DNA of 47,421 nucleotides from NCBI GenBank assembly GCA_028727605.1, contig JAQYOA010000216.1, positions 1-47,421 on the forward strand, given 5' to 3'. The DNA comes from Lachnospiraceae bacterium. Its GTDB lineage: Bacteria > Bacillota > Clostridia > Lachnospirales > Lachnospiraceae. This document shows, piece after piece, positions 25,742 to 33,160 of this stretch. The stretch's first letter is position 1. The number at the start of each line of letters is the position of its first letter. A program made the translations under genes and the position numbers. A model generated the notes under the pieces. That model was not told where the DNA came from. It ran no database searches and saw nothing but the letters and a program-made list of their open reading frames with translations.

Positions 25742-25798
25742 AAAAAACAAGAATCCTCCCCTGCGACCTGCAAGTCCGTGTGAGGATTCTTGTTTTTT
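25742..25798. terminator. Intrinsic terminator after murC
   Basis: A 17-bp perfect inverted repeat (25742-25758 and 25782-25798; AAGAATCCTC with GAGGATTCTT at its centre) flanked by A6/T6. It terminates murC and would also work in reverse, isolating the downstream DnaA-box region. Confidence 0.93.
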
Positions 25799-25854
25799 AT
25801 CTTACACAATCTCATCAACATCCAAACAGTTGATTTTTAGCTGATTCTCCGTAC

Positions 25855-26059
25855 TTTTCCACATTATCCACAGTTTTATACACATTTTTCCCGACCGCTG
25901 CCTGTGGATTTCCTGTGTATAAAAACGTTTACATAATTCTTTCCTCTTTTTTCCGCAAATTGCGATGAACACAGCCTTTTTTCGACATTGAGGTAGCAAA
26001 TAATGATAGATTATTCACTTTTCCTCCACATTATCCACATTATCCACAACTTATCCCCA
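25855..26059. promoter_or_regulatory. Cluster of DnaA boxes upstream of helicase-loader genes
   Basis: Perfect DnaA boxes TTATCCACA lie at 25864-25872, 26031-26039 and 26040-26048, the last two directly abutting. TTATACACA is at 25876-25884 and, on the minus strand, at 25914-25922. One-mismatch copies are at 25855-25863 (TTTTCCACA), 26011-26019 (TTATTCACT) and 26051-26059 (TTATCCCCA). A weaker minus-strand copy is at 25903-25911. Two sub-clusters flank an AT-rich stretch of ~90 bp. DnaA binding is strongly implied. Whether the site controls transcription, titrates DnaA or opens DNA is not shown. No other gene lies in 25734-26228. Confidence 0.85.
25978..25989 (-). promoter_or_regulatory. Spo0A-like box inside the DnaA-box cluster
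   Basis: The minus strand reads AATGTCGAAAAA, containing the perfect 0A core TGTCGAA and 10 of 12 positions of the Spo0A consensus. It lies between the two DnaA sub-clusters. Binding is inferred from sequence only. Confidence 0.5.
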
Positions 26060-26105
26060 TTGCGCACAGCTTCCCTGCTTTAAGGCAGATTTCAAAAATT
26101 GGATA

Positions 26106-26134
26106 TTCACTTGTTGAAAACTCTGTGCTATACT
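26106..26134 (+). promoter_or_regulatory. Upstream promoter (P1) of the dnaB-like/dnaI-like/prs operon
   Basis: TTCACT (26106-26111), a 17-bp spacer and TATACT (26129-26134). Its -10 touches the left arm of an inverted repeat (CTTGGTTAT, 26133-26141). Confidence 0.55.
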
Positions 26135-26159
26135 TGGTTATGCGATCAGGGTTCTAACG

Positions 26160-26188
26160 TTGACAGGACTTTTGCGCGCTTTTATAAC
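26160..26188 (+). promoter_or_regulatory. Main promoter (P2) of the dnaB-like/dnaI-like/prs operon
   Basis: TTGACA (26160-26165), a 17-bp spacer and TATAAC (26183-26188), about 40 bp upstream of the start codon. Its -10 is inside the right arm ATAACCAAG (26184-26192) of the inverted repeat whose left arm abuts P1. Confidence 0.8.
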
Positions 26189-26228
26189 CAAGAATCAAAG
26201 AACCTGCATAGAATAGGATGGTGTTTTC

Positions 26229-27332
26229 ATGAGTAAGCTGACATTGCAGAGCGACTGTCTGCAAAGCGTAACCGCTGTTCCGGACCTGTTTCTGGAAAAG
26301 TATATGCCGGCAGCTAACGGCGAATTTGTAAAGGTATACCTTTATCTTTTAAAAATTTCCGGGGATCCGGCAGCAAACCCCTCTCTTTCCTCTATGGCAG
26401 ATTTTTTTTCCTGTACAGAGAATGATATTGTGCGTGCATTGAAATACTGGGAAAAACAGGGACTTCTGGCACTTTCCTATCAAAACGGGGAAACACTGCC
26501 CACAGGAATCCAGTTTCTTCCCTATCCCACTGCCGATTATCGTGTCATTCTGCCGGATGCCGATTCTGCACCGTCACGTGTGCAGGCAGAAACAGTTCAG
26601 GCGGAAGCTTCCCCAAATGCACCTGCAGCGCCTGCGGCTTTGGCGGAAAAGGTATCTCCAAAACCGGTTTCTCTTTCCGGCTCCCGCATTGCCGTTCTGA
26701 AGGAAAATGAGGAGATCCGTCAGCTGCTTTTCCTTTCCGAACAATATCTGGGCCGCACTTTAAGTTCCACCGATGTGGGAAGACTGCTCTATTTCTACGA
26801 TGAGCTGCATTTTTCCGCAGAGCTTCTGGAATATCTGGTTGAATACTGTGTTTCCAAAGGAAGTACAAGTCTCCACTACATTGAGAAAGTAGGGCTCGCC
26901 TGGCATCAGAAGGGAATTACCACCGTTGCCATGGCCAAACAGGAGACGAGCACCTGGAACAAAAACTATTTCACAATTCTCAAAGCTTTTGGTATCCGCA
27001 ACCGCAATCCGATTCCAAAAGAAGCAGAATACATGGAACGGTGGCTTTCCGAATACGCATTTTCCATGGATCTGATCCGTGAAGCATGCCAGCGCACCAT
27101 AGCGCAGACAGGGCAGCCCAGCTTCAAATATGCGGAGGGGATCCTGTCAAAATGGAAAGAGCAGAACGTAAAAACCATGGATGATGTAAAACATTTGGAT
27201 GCCGAGCATAAGAAGGGAAGCAAAGCTCTGAAAGAACAGCCCAAAAAGGCAAATGATACCAACCGTTTCAATAATTTTCATCAAAGAGCATATGATTACA
27301 GCAAGCTGGAAGAACAGCTTCTGAATCAGTAA
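26229..27332 (+). CDS. DnaD/DnaB-domain replication initiation protein (B. subtilis DnaB-like architecture)
   Basis: A 367-residue protein. The N-terminal winged-helix DDBH1-type domain (~15-90; GEFVKVYLYLLKISG, then a MADFFSCTENDIVRALKYW recognition-type helix) is followed by an Ala/Pro-rich linker (~110-155). Two helical DDBH2-type domains follow: ~158-235 ending HYIEKVGLAWHQKGI, and ~255-325 ending KYAEGILSKWKEQN. Both keep the Y-x-x-x-(I/G)-(L)-x-x-W-type motif. DDBH1-DDBH2-DDBH2 is the layout of B. subtilis DnaB, which helps load the replicative helicase. The helicase-loader-like ATPase follows 14 bp downstream, so the pair is probably the chromosomal helicase-loading module. ATG 26229 has AGGATGG upstream. 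Confidence 0.88.
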   Translation: MSKLTLQSDCLQSVTAVPDLFLEKYMPAANGEFVKVYLYLLKISGDPAANPSLSSMADFFSCTENDIVRALKYWEKQGLLALSYQNGETLPTGIQFLPYPTADYRVILPDADSAPSRVQAETVQAEASPNAPAAPAALAEKVSPKPVSLSGSRIAVLKENEEIRQLLFLSEQYLGRTLSSTDVGRLLYFYDELHFSAELLEYLVEYCVSKGSTSLHYIEKVGLAWHQKGITTVAMAKQETSTWNKNYFTILKAFGIRNRNPIPKEAEYMERWLSEYAFSMDLIREACQRTIAQTGQPSFKYAEGILSKWKEQNVKTMDDVKHLDAEHKKGSKALKEQPKKANDTNRFNNFHQRAYDYSKLEEQLLNQ

Positions 27333-27346
27333 GTAAGGAAAAATTT

Positions 27347-28345
27347 ATGGCACTTACAAATCCTCAGTATGATCAGCTTATGCGTATGTATAACGAACGG
27401 CAGCTTCGTCATCAGCGGGAGCTTCAGGAGCACATCCGCATCGCTTATGCAAAGGTTCCGCGCCTGCAGGAAATTGACAGTGAAATCGCTTCTCTGTCCG
27501 TCCGCAAGGCAAAGGCAATCCTGTACGGCGGTGATACACCGGATCTGAACCTGAAAGCCGCTATCTCGGACCGTTCCGAGGAGCGTGCGGCATTGCTGGC
27601 GGTCAACGGTTTTCCGCCTGATTACCTGACCCTTACCTATGACTGCCCCCTTTGCCGGGATACCGGATACATCAACGGCACTGAAAAATGCTCCTGTTTC
27701 CGCAAAGCTGCCATTTCCCTGCTTTACCACCAGTCCAATCTGGAACAGGTTCTGCAGGTGGAAAATTTTGATCATTTTTCACTGGAATATTATTCCGATG
27801 ATCAAAAAAGCCAGGCAACTTCTCTGACTTCCAGAGAAACCGCCGCTGCCGCTCTCGCAAAGAGCCAGTCTTTCGTCCGAAACTTCGGACATTCTTTTGA
27901 AAATTTGTTTTTTTACGGCGATACCGGTGTCGGAAAAACTTTTCTCTCCCACTGTATTGCCAGGGAACTGATTGAACAGTCGTACTGCGTCATTTATTTT
28001 ACCGCTTTTGATCTGTTTGATCTGTTTGCCCGCTATACCTTCTCCAATTCGGAGGAGGCAAAAGATGCTCACAGCAATATTTTTGACTGTGATCTTCTGA
28101 TTATCGATGATTTAGGTACGGAACTGACAAACTCCTTTGTCTCTTCCCAGCTCTTCCTCTGTATCAATGAGCGGATTCTGCGGAAGAAATCCACGATTAT
28201 TTCCACAAATCTTCCTCTGGATCGATTTGCGGATACTTATTCAGAACGTACCTTTTCAAGAATTTCAAGCAACTATACAATCATCAAACTATTCGGAAAC
28301 GATATTCGTATCCAGAAAAAACTTTTGGGAGGAACCAAAGCATGA
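27347..28345 (+). CDS. DnaI/DnaC-type helicase-loader ATPase
   Basis: A 332-residue AAA+ protein. An N-terminal helical region (~1-95) leads to a zinc-binding cluster with Cys100, Cys103, Cys115 and Cys117 (CPLCRDTGYINGTEKCSC), as in B. subtilis DnaI. The AAA+ domain has Walker A GDTGVGKT (191-198), Walker B LLIIDDLG (250-257) and sensor residues in IISTNLPLD. It should load the replicative helicase onto DNA together with the DnaB-like protein encoded just upstream. Start ATG 27347 has AAGGAA upstream. Its stop overlaps the prs start by 4 bp (ATGA). Confidence 0.93.
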   Translation: MALTNPQYDQLMRMYNERQLRHQRELQEHIRIAYAKVPRLQEIDSEIASLSVRKAKAILYGGDTPDLNLKAAISDRSEERAALLAVNGFPPDYLTLTYDCPLCRDTGYINGTEKCSCFRKAAISLLYHQSNLEQVLQVENFDHFSLEYYSDDQKSQATSLTSRETAAAALAKSQSFVRNFGHSFENLFFYGDTGVGKTFLSHCIARELIEQSYCVIYFTAFDLFDLFARYTFSNSEEAKDAHSNIFDCDLLIIDDLGTELTNSFVSSQLFLCINERILRKKSTIISTNLPLDRFADTYSERTFSRISSNYTIIKLFGNDIRIQKKLLGGTKA

Positions 28346-29532
28346 GCAAGGGAACTGAAGGACATTTTGACACACTTCCGGTGGGAAGACTTGGAATTAT
28401 TCCGTTGAGCAGCTGTGCAGAACTCGGTAAAAAAGTAGACGATTATCTCGTAACCTGGCGCAAAGGCCGCGGCGGCGAATTTGCCGAAAAATATGTTGCC
28501 GCATATGAAGGCTACGAGCGAAACAGTTACATTATCAAATCTCAGGTACCTCGTTTCGGCTCCGGCGAAGCCAAAGGCATCGTCAATGAATCCGTACGCG
28601 GTGACGATATCTATATTCTTGTAGATGTCTGCAACTACAGCCTCACCTACTCTCTCTGCGGCCACACAAACCATATGTCTCCGGATGATCACTATCAGGA
28701 TCTGAAACGGGTGATCGCAGCTGTCGGAGGAAAAGCCCGCAGAGTCAATGTCATTATGCCGTTCCTCTACGAGAGCCGTCAGCACAAACGTTCCGGAAGA
28801 GAATCTCTGGACTGTGCACTTGCGCTGCAGGAACTGGTAAATATGGGCGTAGAAAACATCATTACCTTTGATGCTCATGATCCACGTGTACAGAATTCCA
28901 TTCCGCTGCACGGTTTTGAGACAATCCAGCCTGCCTACCAGTTTATCAAAAACATTCTCCGCAATTCTCCGGATATGAAACTGGACAGCGATCATCTGAT
29001 GGTAATCAGCCCTGACGAAGGCGGTATGAGCCGTGCAATTTACATGGCCAACAACCTGGGCGTTGATATGGGTATGTTCTACAAACGCAGAGACTATTCC
29101 ACCATTATTGACGGCCGCAATCCGATTGTTGCCCACGAATTCCTCGGTTCCGATGTGGAAGGCAAGGATATGATCATTATCGACGATATGATCTCCTCCG
29201 GCGACAGCATGATCGAGGTTGCCAAGCTTCTGAAAGACCGCAAAGCACGCAACATTTATATGTGCTCAACCTTCGGTCTGTTTACCAACGGTCTGGATAA
29301 ATTCGACAAAGCCTATGAGCAGGGTCTGTTTACGAAAGTACTCACCACCAATCTGGTGTACCAGACTCCGGAGCTTCTGAAGAAACCGTATTATATCAGC
29401 TGCGATCTGAGCAAATACATTGCACTCATTATCGATACGCTGAATCACGATACCTCCATCAGCAAGCTGCTGGATCCGGCAGAACGTATTCAGAAAGTCA
29501 TTACCAAATTTAAAAATCACGAAAAAATCTGA
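28342..29532 (+). CDS. prs: Ribose-phosphate pyrophosphokinase (PRPP synthetase), long form
   Basis: A 396-residue enzyme making PRPP from ribose-5-phosphate and ATP for nucleotide, His and Trp synthesis. The N-terminal domain has a YSLTYSLCGHTNHMSPDDHYQ-type insertion split by a loop. The middle has RQHKRSGRESL (ATP/active-site region) and FDAHDPRVQNSIP. The PRPP-binding loop is IIIDDMISSGDSM at ~276-288. It is about 80 residues longer than classical ~315-residue Prs, with extra N-terminal and C-terminal sequence, as in other Lachnospiraceae. It is coupled to the helicase-loader gene by the ATGA overlap, which ties PRPP supply to replication initiation genes. Confidence 0.93.
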   Translation: MSKGTEGHFDTLPVGRLGIIPLSSCAELGKKVDDYLVTWRKGRGGEFAEKYVAAYEGYERNSYIIKSQVPRFGSGEAKGIVNESVRGDDIYILVDVCNYSLTYSLCGHTNHMSPDDHYQDLKRVIAAVGGKARRVNVIMPFLYESRQHKRSGRESLDCALALQELVNMGVENIITFDAHDPRVQNSIPLHGFETIQPAYQFIKNILRNSPDMKLDSDHLMVISPDEGGMSRAIYMANNLGVDMGMFYKRRDYSTIIDGRNPIVAHEFLGSDVEGKDMIIIDDMISSGDSMIEVAKLLKDRKARNIYMCSTFGLFTNGLDKFDKAYEQGLFTKVLTTNLVYQTPELLKKPYYISCDLSKYIALIIDTLNHDTSISKLLDPAERIQKVITKFKNHEKI

Positions 29533-29533
29533 T

Positions 29534-29583
29534 AAAAAGTGTGTGCCGTCTGTTTTCATTCAGCAGACGGCACACACTTTTTA
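29534..29583. terminator. Bidirectional terminator after prs
   Basis: A 19-bp perfect stem (29534-29552 with 29564-29582; core GTGTGTGCCGTCTG) flanked by A5/T5. It terminates prs and the convergent HD-domain gene, whose stop codon overlaps the right arm. Confidence 0.95.
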
Positions 29584-30162
29584 CTGTTGATTACTTTCCA
29601 TTTCCCGGTTTACCTGTTCCTCACAGGATCTCATAGCCAGAATCGTTTTCTCGAAAAGCTCCTCAAGGCTCCAGCCAAGCATCTCTGCTCCCTGTGTGAT
29701 AACATCACGGGAACATCCGGCCGCGAATTTTTTATCCTTGAATTTCTTCTTCAGGCTTTTCACTTCCATATCCATGACACTTTTGGATGGACGCATCAGC
29801 GCTGCTGCTCCAATCAGACCAGTCAGTTCATCCGCTGCAAACAGAACCTTCTCCATCTCTTCTTTCGGCTCCAGATCCACGCAGATTCCGTATCCATGAG
29901 AGCAGATCGAATAAATCATATCCTCTTCCACACCGCCCTGGCGCAGCAGTTCCGGTGCCTTTTTGCAGTGTTCTTCCGGATACAGTTCAAAGTCAATGTC
30001 ATGCAGAAGCCCTACCTGGCCCCAGTATTCCTCCCGATCCCCATACCCCAGTTCTCTGGCGTACCAGCGCATCACACCTTCCACGGTCAGTCCGTGAAGA
30101 ATATGAAAGGGTTCTTTATTGTATGTTTTCAAAAGTTTCAGTGCCTCGTCTCTTGTAATCAT
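29581..30162 (-). CDS. HD-domain hydrolase
   Basis: A 193-residue soluble protein of the HD phosphohydrolase superfamily. Metal ligands are visible: His23 (ILHGLTVEG), the HD pair His54-Asp55 (GLLHDID), His89 (CSHGYG) and an Asp in FAADELTG (~110). Such small HD proteins are phosphohydrolases on nucleotides or uncharacterised substrates. It lies 15 bp downstream of the AGCS symporter in the same orientation, so it is probably co-transcribed. Nothing in the sequence links the two functions. Start ATG 30162 has GGGAG upstream. Confidence 0.88.
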   Translation of the reverse strand: MITRDEALKLLKTYNKEPFHILHGLTVEGVMRWYARELGYGDREEYWGQVGLLHDIDFELYPEEHCKKAPELLRQGGVEEDMIYSICSHGYGICVDLEPKEEMEKVLFAADELTGLIGAAALMRPSKSVMDMEVKSLKKKFKDKKFAAGCSRDVITQGAEMLGWSLEELFEKTILAMRSCEEQVNREMESNQQ

Positions 30163-30177
30163 GTTTTTCTCTCCCTG

Positions 30178-31722
30178 TTATTCTTTTATTCCTGCCTTCT
30201 CATCCCAGAACTCACAGTCACTGCGTCCTGCCACCTCTGAGGTAAAAGGTGTATTGTCCTGCTTCTTATAATGCTGCGTAGCACGAAATACACAGCCCGA
30301 TCCGATATACAGAATCGGAATATTGGCATAAACGATCAGAATATTTCCCAGATCCGAGAATGCCCACAAATTACCCAGTTCCAGGCCTGCCAGATTGCAG
30401 ACAATACCAAATGCCATTGTGAACAGAGCAATCACCCGGATGACATTGATAAAAGGTACACTTTGTCTGATCCGGTTAGCCGCAATTTCAGAAAAGCTGA
30501 CCATTCCAAGTGCCGTAGTAAAAGCAAACAGCCCAAAGCAAAGAGAAACAAGGAATGTGATCACGGAATTGAACGCGGTTCCCGGTGTCATTTCCGCCAC
30601 AGACGCCGTAAATTTAGGCAGCTTATCCATAGCCATCCATGCCTCTGCTTCCGCACCGGTCCAGCAGTGTGCCATGACAACCACAAACCCGGTCAGCGTA
30701 CAGATCACAATCGTATCCAGAAAAACGCCAATCGAAGCAACCAGTCCCTGCTCGCAGGGATGTTTCGCATCTGCTGCCGCTGCTGACATTGTAATGGTAC
30801 CCTGTCCTGCTTCATTGGACATCAGTCCTCTCTTTACGCCCTGTGCCAGAACCGTTCCAAAGACACCGCCAAAGAACGCATCCGGTGAAAAGGCACCGCC
30901 AAAGACACTGGCAAAAAAGTACGGAATCCGGTTGAAATTCACAACAACCAGGACAATTACCGTAAGAACATAGACCACTGCCATCACCGGAACCATCTTG
31001 TCTGTCATCTTTGTTACCTTGCGGATGCCTCCAAACGCAATCACCGCAGTGCTGACCACTACAATCAGACTGACCACATAGTAGAAGACAGACTGGCTGT
31101 TGATGGTAGTACCTGTCACAATCTCGCCCATTCTTCCGATGGAGGAAACGACGTTGAAGCCCTGTGCAGGCAGGCAGCAAAGCGCATATAATATGTAGAG
31201 AACAGACAGGGCAACACCGATCCATACCTTATTTCCAAGAAGCTTTCTTCCGTAGAACGGGAGACCTCCGATATATTCGTCCCCTTTCTTTTCCTTAAAG
31301 ATCTGCGCCAGCGTCGCCTCCATGTAGGCGGTCGCCATCCCGAAAAATGCGGAGATCCACATCCAGAACAGCGCTCCCGGTCCGCCAACGGCAATCGCTC
31401 CGGTAACTCCCAGAATATTTCCCGGTCCAACCCTCATTGCAGTACTCAGGAAAAAAGACGCCAGCGGCGAAATACCCGTCTTCACAGACCGCTTTTCCGT
31501 CAGAATCCGCACACCCTTTTTGAAATGAGTCACCTGCATAAATCCCAGACGGAAAGAAAAATACAGTCCCGATCCCACTAATACGATAATGGCCAGAGAC
31601 AGATTTCCCAGAATCGGAATTTTTGCATACCACTCAAAATTTGTCGGAAAATCCCACAAGAAATCCGACAGAGGTCCTACAAAAGCAAAAATGTTGTTAA
31701 TCATAGAGATAACCGCTTCCAT
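30178..31722 (-). CDS. AGCS-family sodium:alanine/glycine symporter
   Basis: A 514-residue polytopic membrane protein with about 11 hydrophobic segments. The AGCS signature is present: MRVGPGNILGVTGAIAVGGPGA, split by one turn, then FFGMATAYMEATLAQIFK. SNEAGQGTITMSAAAADAKHP follows near residue 310, with residues that bind the amino acid and sodium in this family. It likely imports alanine, glycine or a similar small amino acid with Na+. ATG 31722 is chosen over GTG 31728 because GAGGAGG then has a proper spacing of 7 nt. The promoter lies at 31757-31785. Confidence 0.93.
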   Translation of the reverse strand: MEAVISMINNIFAFVGPLSDFLWDFPTNFEWYAKIPILGNLSLAIIVLVGSGLYFSFRLGFMQVTHFKKGVRILTEKRSVKTGISPLASFFLSTAMRVGPGNILGVTGAIAVGGPGALFWMWISAFFGMATAYMEATLAQIFKEKKGDEYIGGLPFYGRKLLGNKVWIGVALSVLYILYALCCLPAQGFNVVSSIGRMGEIVTGTTINSQSVFYYVVSLIVVVSTAVIAFGGIRKVTKMTDKMVPVMAVVYVLTVIVLVVVNFNRIPYFFASVFGGAFSPDAFFGGVFGTVLAQGVKRGLMSNEAGQGTITMSAAAADAKHPCEQGLVASIGVFLDTIVICTLTGFVVVMAHCWTGAEAEAWMAMDKLPKFTASVAEMTPGTAFNSVITFLVSLCFGLFAFTTALGMVSFSEIAANRIRQSVPFINVIRVIALFTMAFGIVCNLAGLELGNLWAFSDLGNILIVYANIPILYIGSGCVFRATQHYKKQDNTPFTSEVAGRSDCEFWDEKAGIKE

Positions 31723-31756
31723 ATACACTCCTCCTCAATTTAAAATCGTTATCCTT

Positions 31757-31785
31757 ATCTTATTCCCTTTTTCTGATAATTGCAA
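31757..31785 (-). promoter_or_regulatory. Promoter of the AGCS-HD operon
   Basis: On the minus strand, TTGCAA (31780-31785), a 17-bp spacer and TAAGAT (31757-31762), about 30 nt upstream of the start. Confidence 0.6.
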
Positions 31786-31814
31786 TTGCTTTTCTTCTGT
31801 CTTTCAATCCAAAT

Positions 31815-31862
31815 AAAAACGCCCCCTTTCAGAATTTCCCGTAAACTTCTCTGAAAGAAGGC
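31815..31862 (-). terminator. Terminator of the GH3-GH18-TGase-ThrE operon
   Basis: On the minus strand a 12-bp stem (GCCTTCTTTCAG with CTGAAAGGGGGC, two G-U pairs; 31851-31862 and 31821-31832) is followed by GUUUUUAUUU. It lies 11 bp after the stop of the small ThrE subunit. Confidence 0.88.
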
Positions 31863-31873
31863 ATTTTCTCATA

Positions 31874-32311
31874 TTAACTTGTCCGTTTCTGAAACCATTT
31901 CTGCGGAAACTCAAAGACCAGCAGGATACCAAGCACAATGGCCACAGCAATCTTAAAGGTCATAAACCCTTTTTCTCCTGCCGCTTCCAGTTCGTTTGTC
32001 ACAATATAATATGCAGTCCAGTAAATTCCTGCTCCCGGTACCAGCGGAAAAATTCCCGCAATCAAAAACACAGTGACCGGACACTGTTTTCTCACTGCAA
32101 ACAGTCTGGAAAGAAAAATCACCAGAACGGTGGCATAAAACGTTGCCATCGGTGCAGTCGCAAACGGTAATGTAAGTTTATACAGTATCCAGCCGCATCC
32201 ACCGATCAACCCGCAGTACCGGTAATAACAGGTGGGCACCTGAAAAAGCAGTGCAAAGGCAATCGTCCCGACAAAAGCCGCTGCAAATTCAACAATTAAC
32301 CGAAGATTCAT
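31874..32311 (-). CDS. Threonine/serine exporter, small C-terminal-type subunit (ThrE_2/DUF3815)
   Basis: A 145-residue integral membrane protein with about four to five hydrophobic segments. It matches the half-size ThrE_2-type subunit that pairs with the DUF1212-type subunit. A Pro/Gly-containing turn (FPLVPGAGIYWTAYYIV) mirrors the FIIPLVPGVNF turn of the larger partner. Together they make up the equivalent of full-length ThrE, an exporter of threonine and serine driven by the proton gradient. Its ATG overlaps the stop of the larger subunit by 4 bp. It is last in a five-gene leftward operon. Confidence 0.9.
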   Translation of the reverse strand: MNLRLIVEFAAAFVGTIAFALLFQVPTCYYRYCGLIGGCGWILYKLTLPFATAPMATFYATVLVIFLSRLFAVRKQCPVTVFLIAGIFPLVPGAGIYWTAYYIVTNELEAAGEKGFMTFKIAVAIVLGILLVFEFPQKWFQKRTS

Positions 32312-33090
32312 AATGCAGGTCCCCCCATGATTTTATGATAACCGATCATCACCAGTCCAACTCCCAGCGCAATGCAAAAGGTAACCAGCAGTGCATCCAG
32401 AAGCCGCACAAAGCCTGCAATATAATCCTGATCCGCAATATCCCGGATCGCATTGGTAAAATTCACGCCCGGCACCAGCGGGATAATTGATCCGATAATA
32501 ATCTCTCCCAGATGATGTCCAAGGCCGGCTTCATAGATCAGAACAGCCGCAAAGGTAACCAGTGCGCCTCCGGAAATATTGGATGCAATCTTCGATAATC
32601 TTCCCTTTACCAGATACAGCAGATACAAATACAGCAAAAGTCCGGCTGCGAATGCCACGATACAGTCGATCACATCTCCTCCGAACAAAAAACAAAAGCA
32701 GGCGCTTCCCACCCCGGAAGCAAACACCTGGGTTCTGTTTTTCTTTTGCGGCATCTGCTGAATCAAGAGAAGGCGTTCTTTTGCTTCCCTCGGTGTATGC
32801 ATTCCACGTTCGATCTCCCGGGAAAGCTGATTTACCGCCGCAACCTTGTCCAGACGCGCCGCGCTCAGCGGAATGTGCCTGACCCGCGCAAAATCCTGCT
32901 CCTTCGCACTTCCTGCGGTCAAAAAGATACCGCTGCTCAGGACAAACGCATCGCTTGTCTGCACTCCGTACGCCCGCGCAATCCGATCAATGGTCTCCTC
33001 AACACGAAAAATTTCCGCTCCGCTGGCCAGCAGTATGTCTCCTGCCAGCGAAGCTACATCCAACGCCTCTCTTGTATTTTCCAAACTCAT
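32308..33090 (-). CDS. Threonine/serine exporter, large N-terminal-type subunit (ThrE/DUF1212)
   Basis: A 260-residue protein. A cytoplasmic N-terminal domain (~1-110; conserved LAGDILLASGAEIFRVEETIDRI split here by the alignment) is followed by about five membrane helices with IIPLVPGVNFTNAIRDI. This is the DUF1212-type partner of the small ThrE subunit. ATG 33090 is preferred because it gives the usual short leader before the conserved domain, but its ribosome binding site is weak. A TTG at 33156 would add 22 residues. A hairpin (AAGTGTTT/AAACACTT, 33131-33162) lies between this gene and the transglutaminase-like gene. Confidence 0.85.
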   Translation of the reverse strand: MSLENTREALDVASLAGDILLASGAEIFRVEETIDRIARAYGVQTSDAFVLSSGIFLTAGSAKEQDFARVRHIPLSAARLDKVAAVNQLSREIERGMHTPREAKERLLLIQQMPQKKNRTQVFASGVGSACFCFLFGGDVIDCIVAFAAGLLLYLYLLYLVKGRLSKIASNISGGALVTFAAVLIYEAGLGHHLGEIIIGSIIPLVPGVNFTNAIRDIADQDYIAGFVRLLDALLVTFCIALGVGLVMIGYHKIMGGPAL

Positions 33091-33160
33091 TCCGGGTTTA
33101 CCTGTACTTTGCCTTTCCCAATACTTTTTAAAGTGTTTCTTCCAATCGTCAGTCAAACAC

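Noticed and set aside
25734-26228. The DnaA-box cluster as the chromosomal origin of replication
   Set aside because: No dnaA, dnaN, rpmH or gyrase genes are nearby, and the clear operon promoter offers a simpler regulatory role. I report it only as oriC-like.
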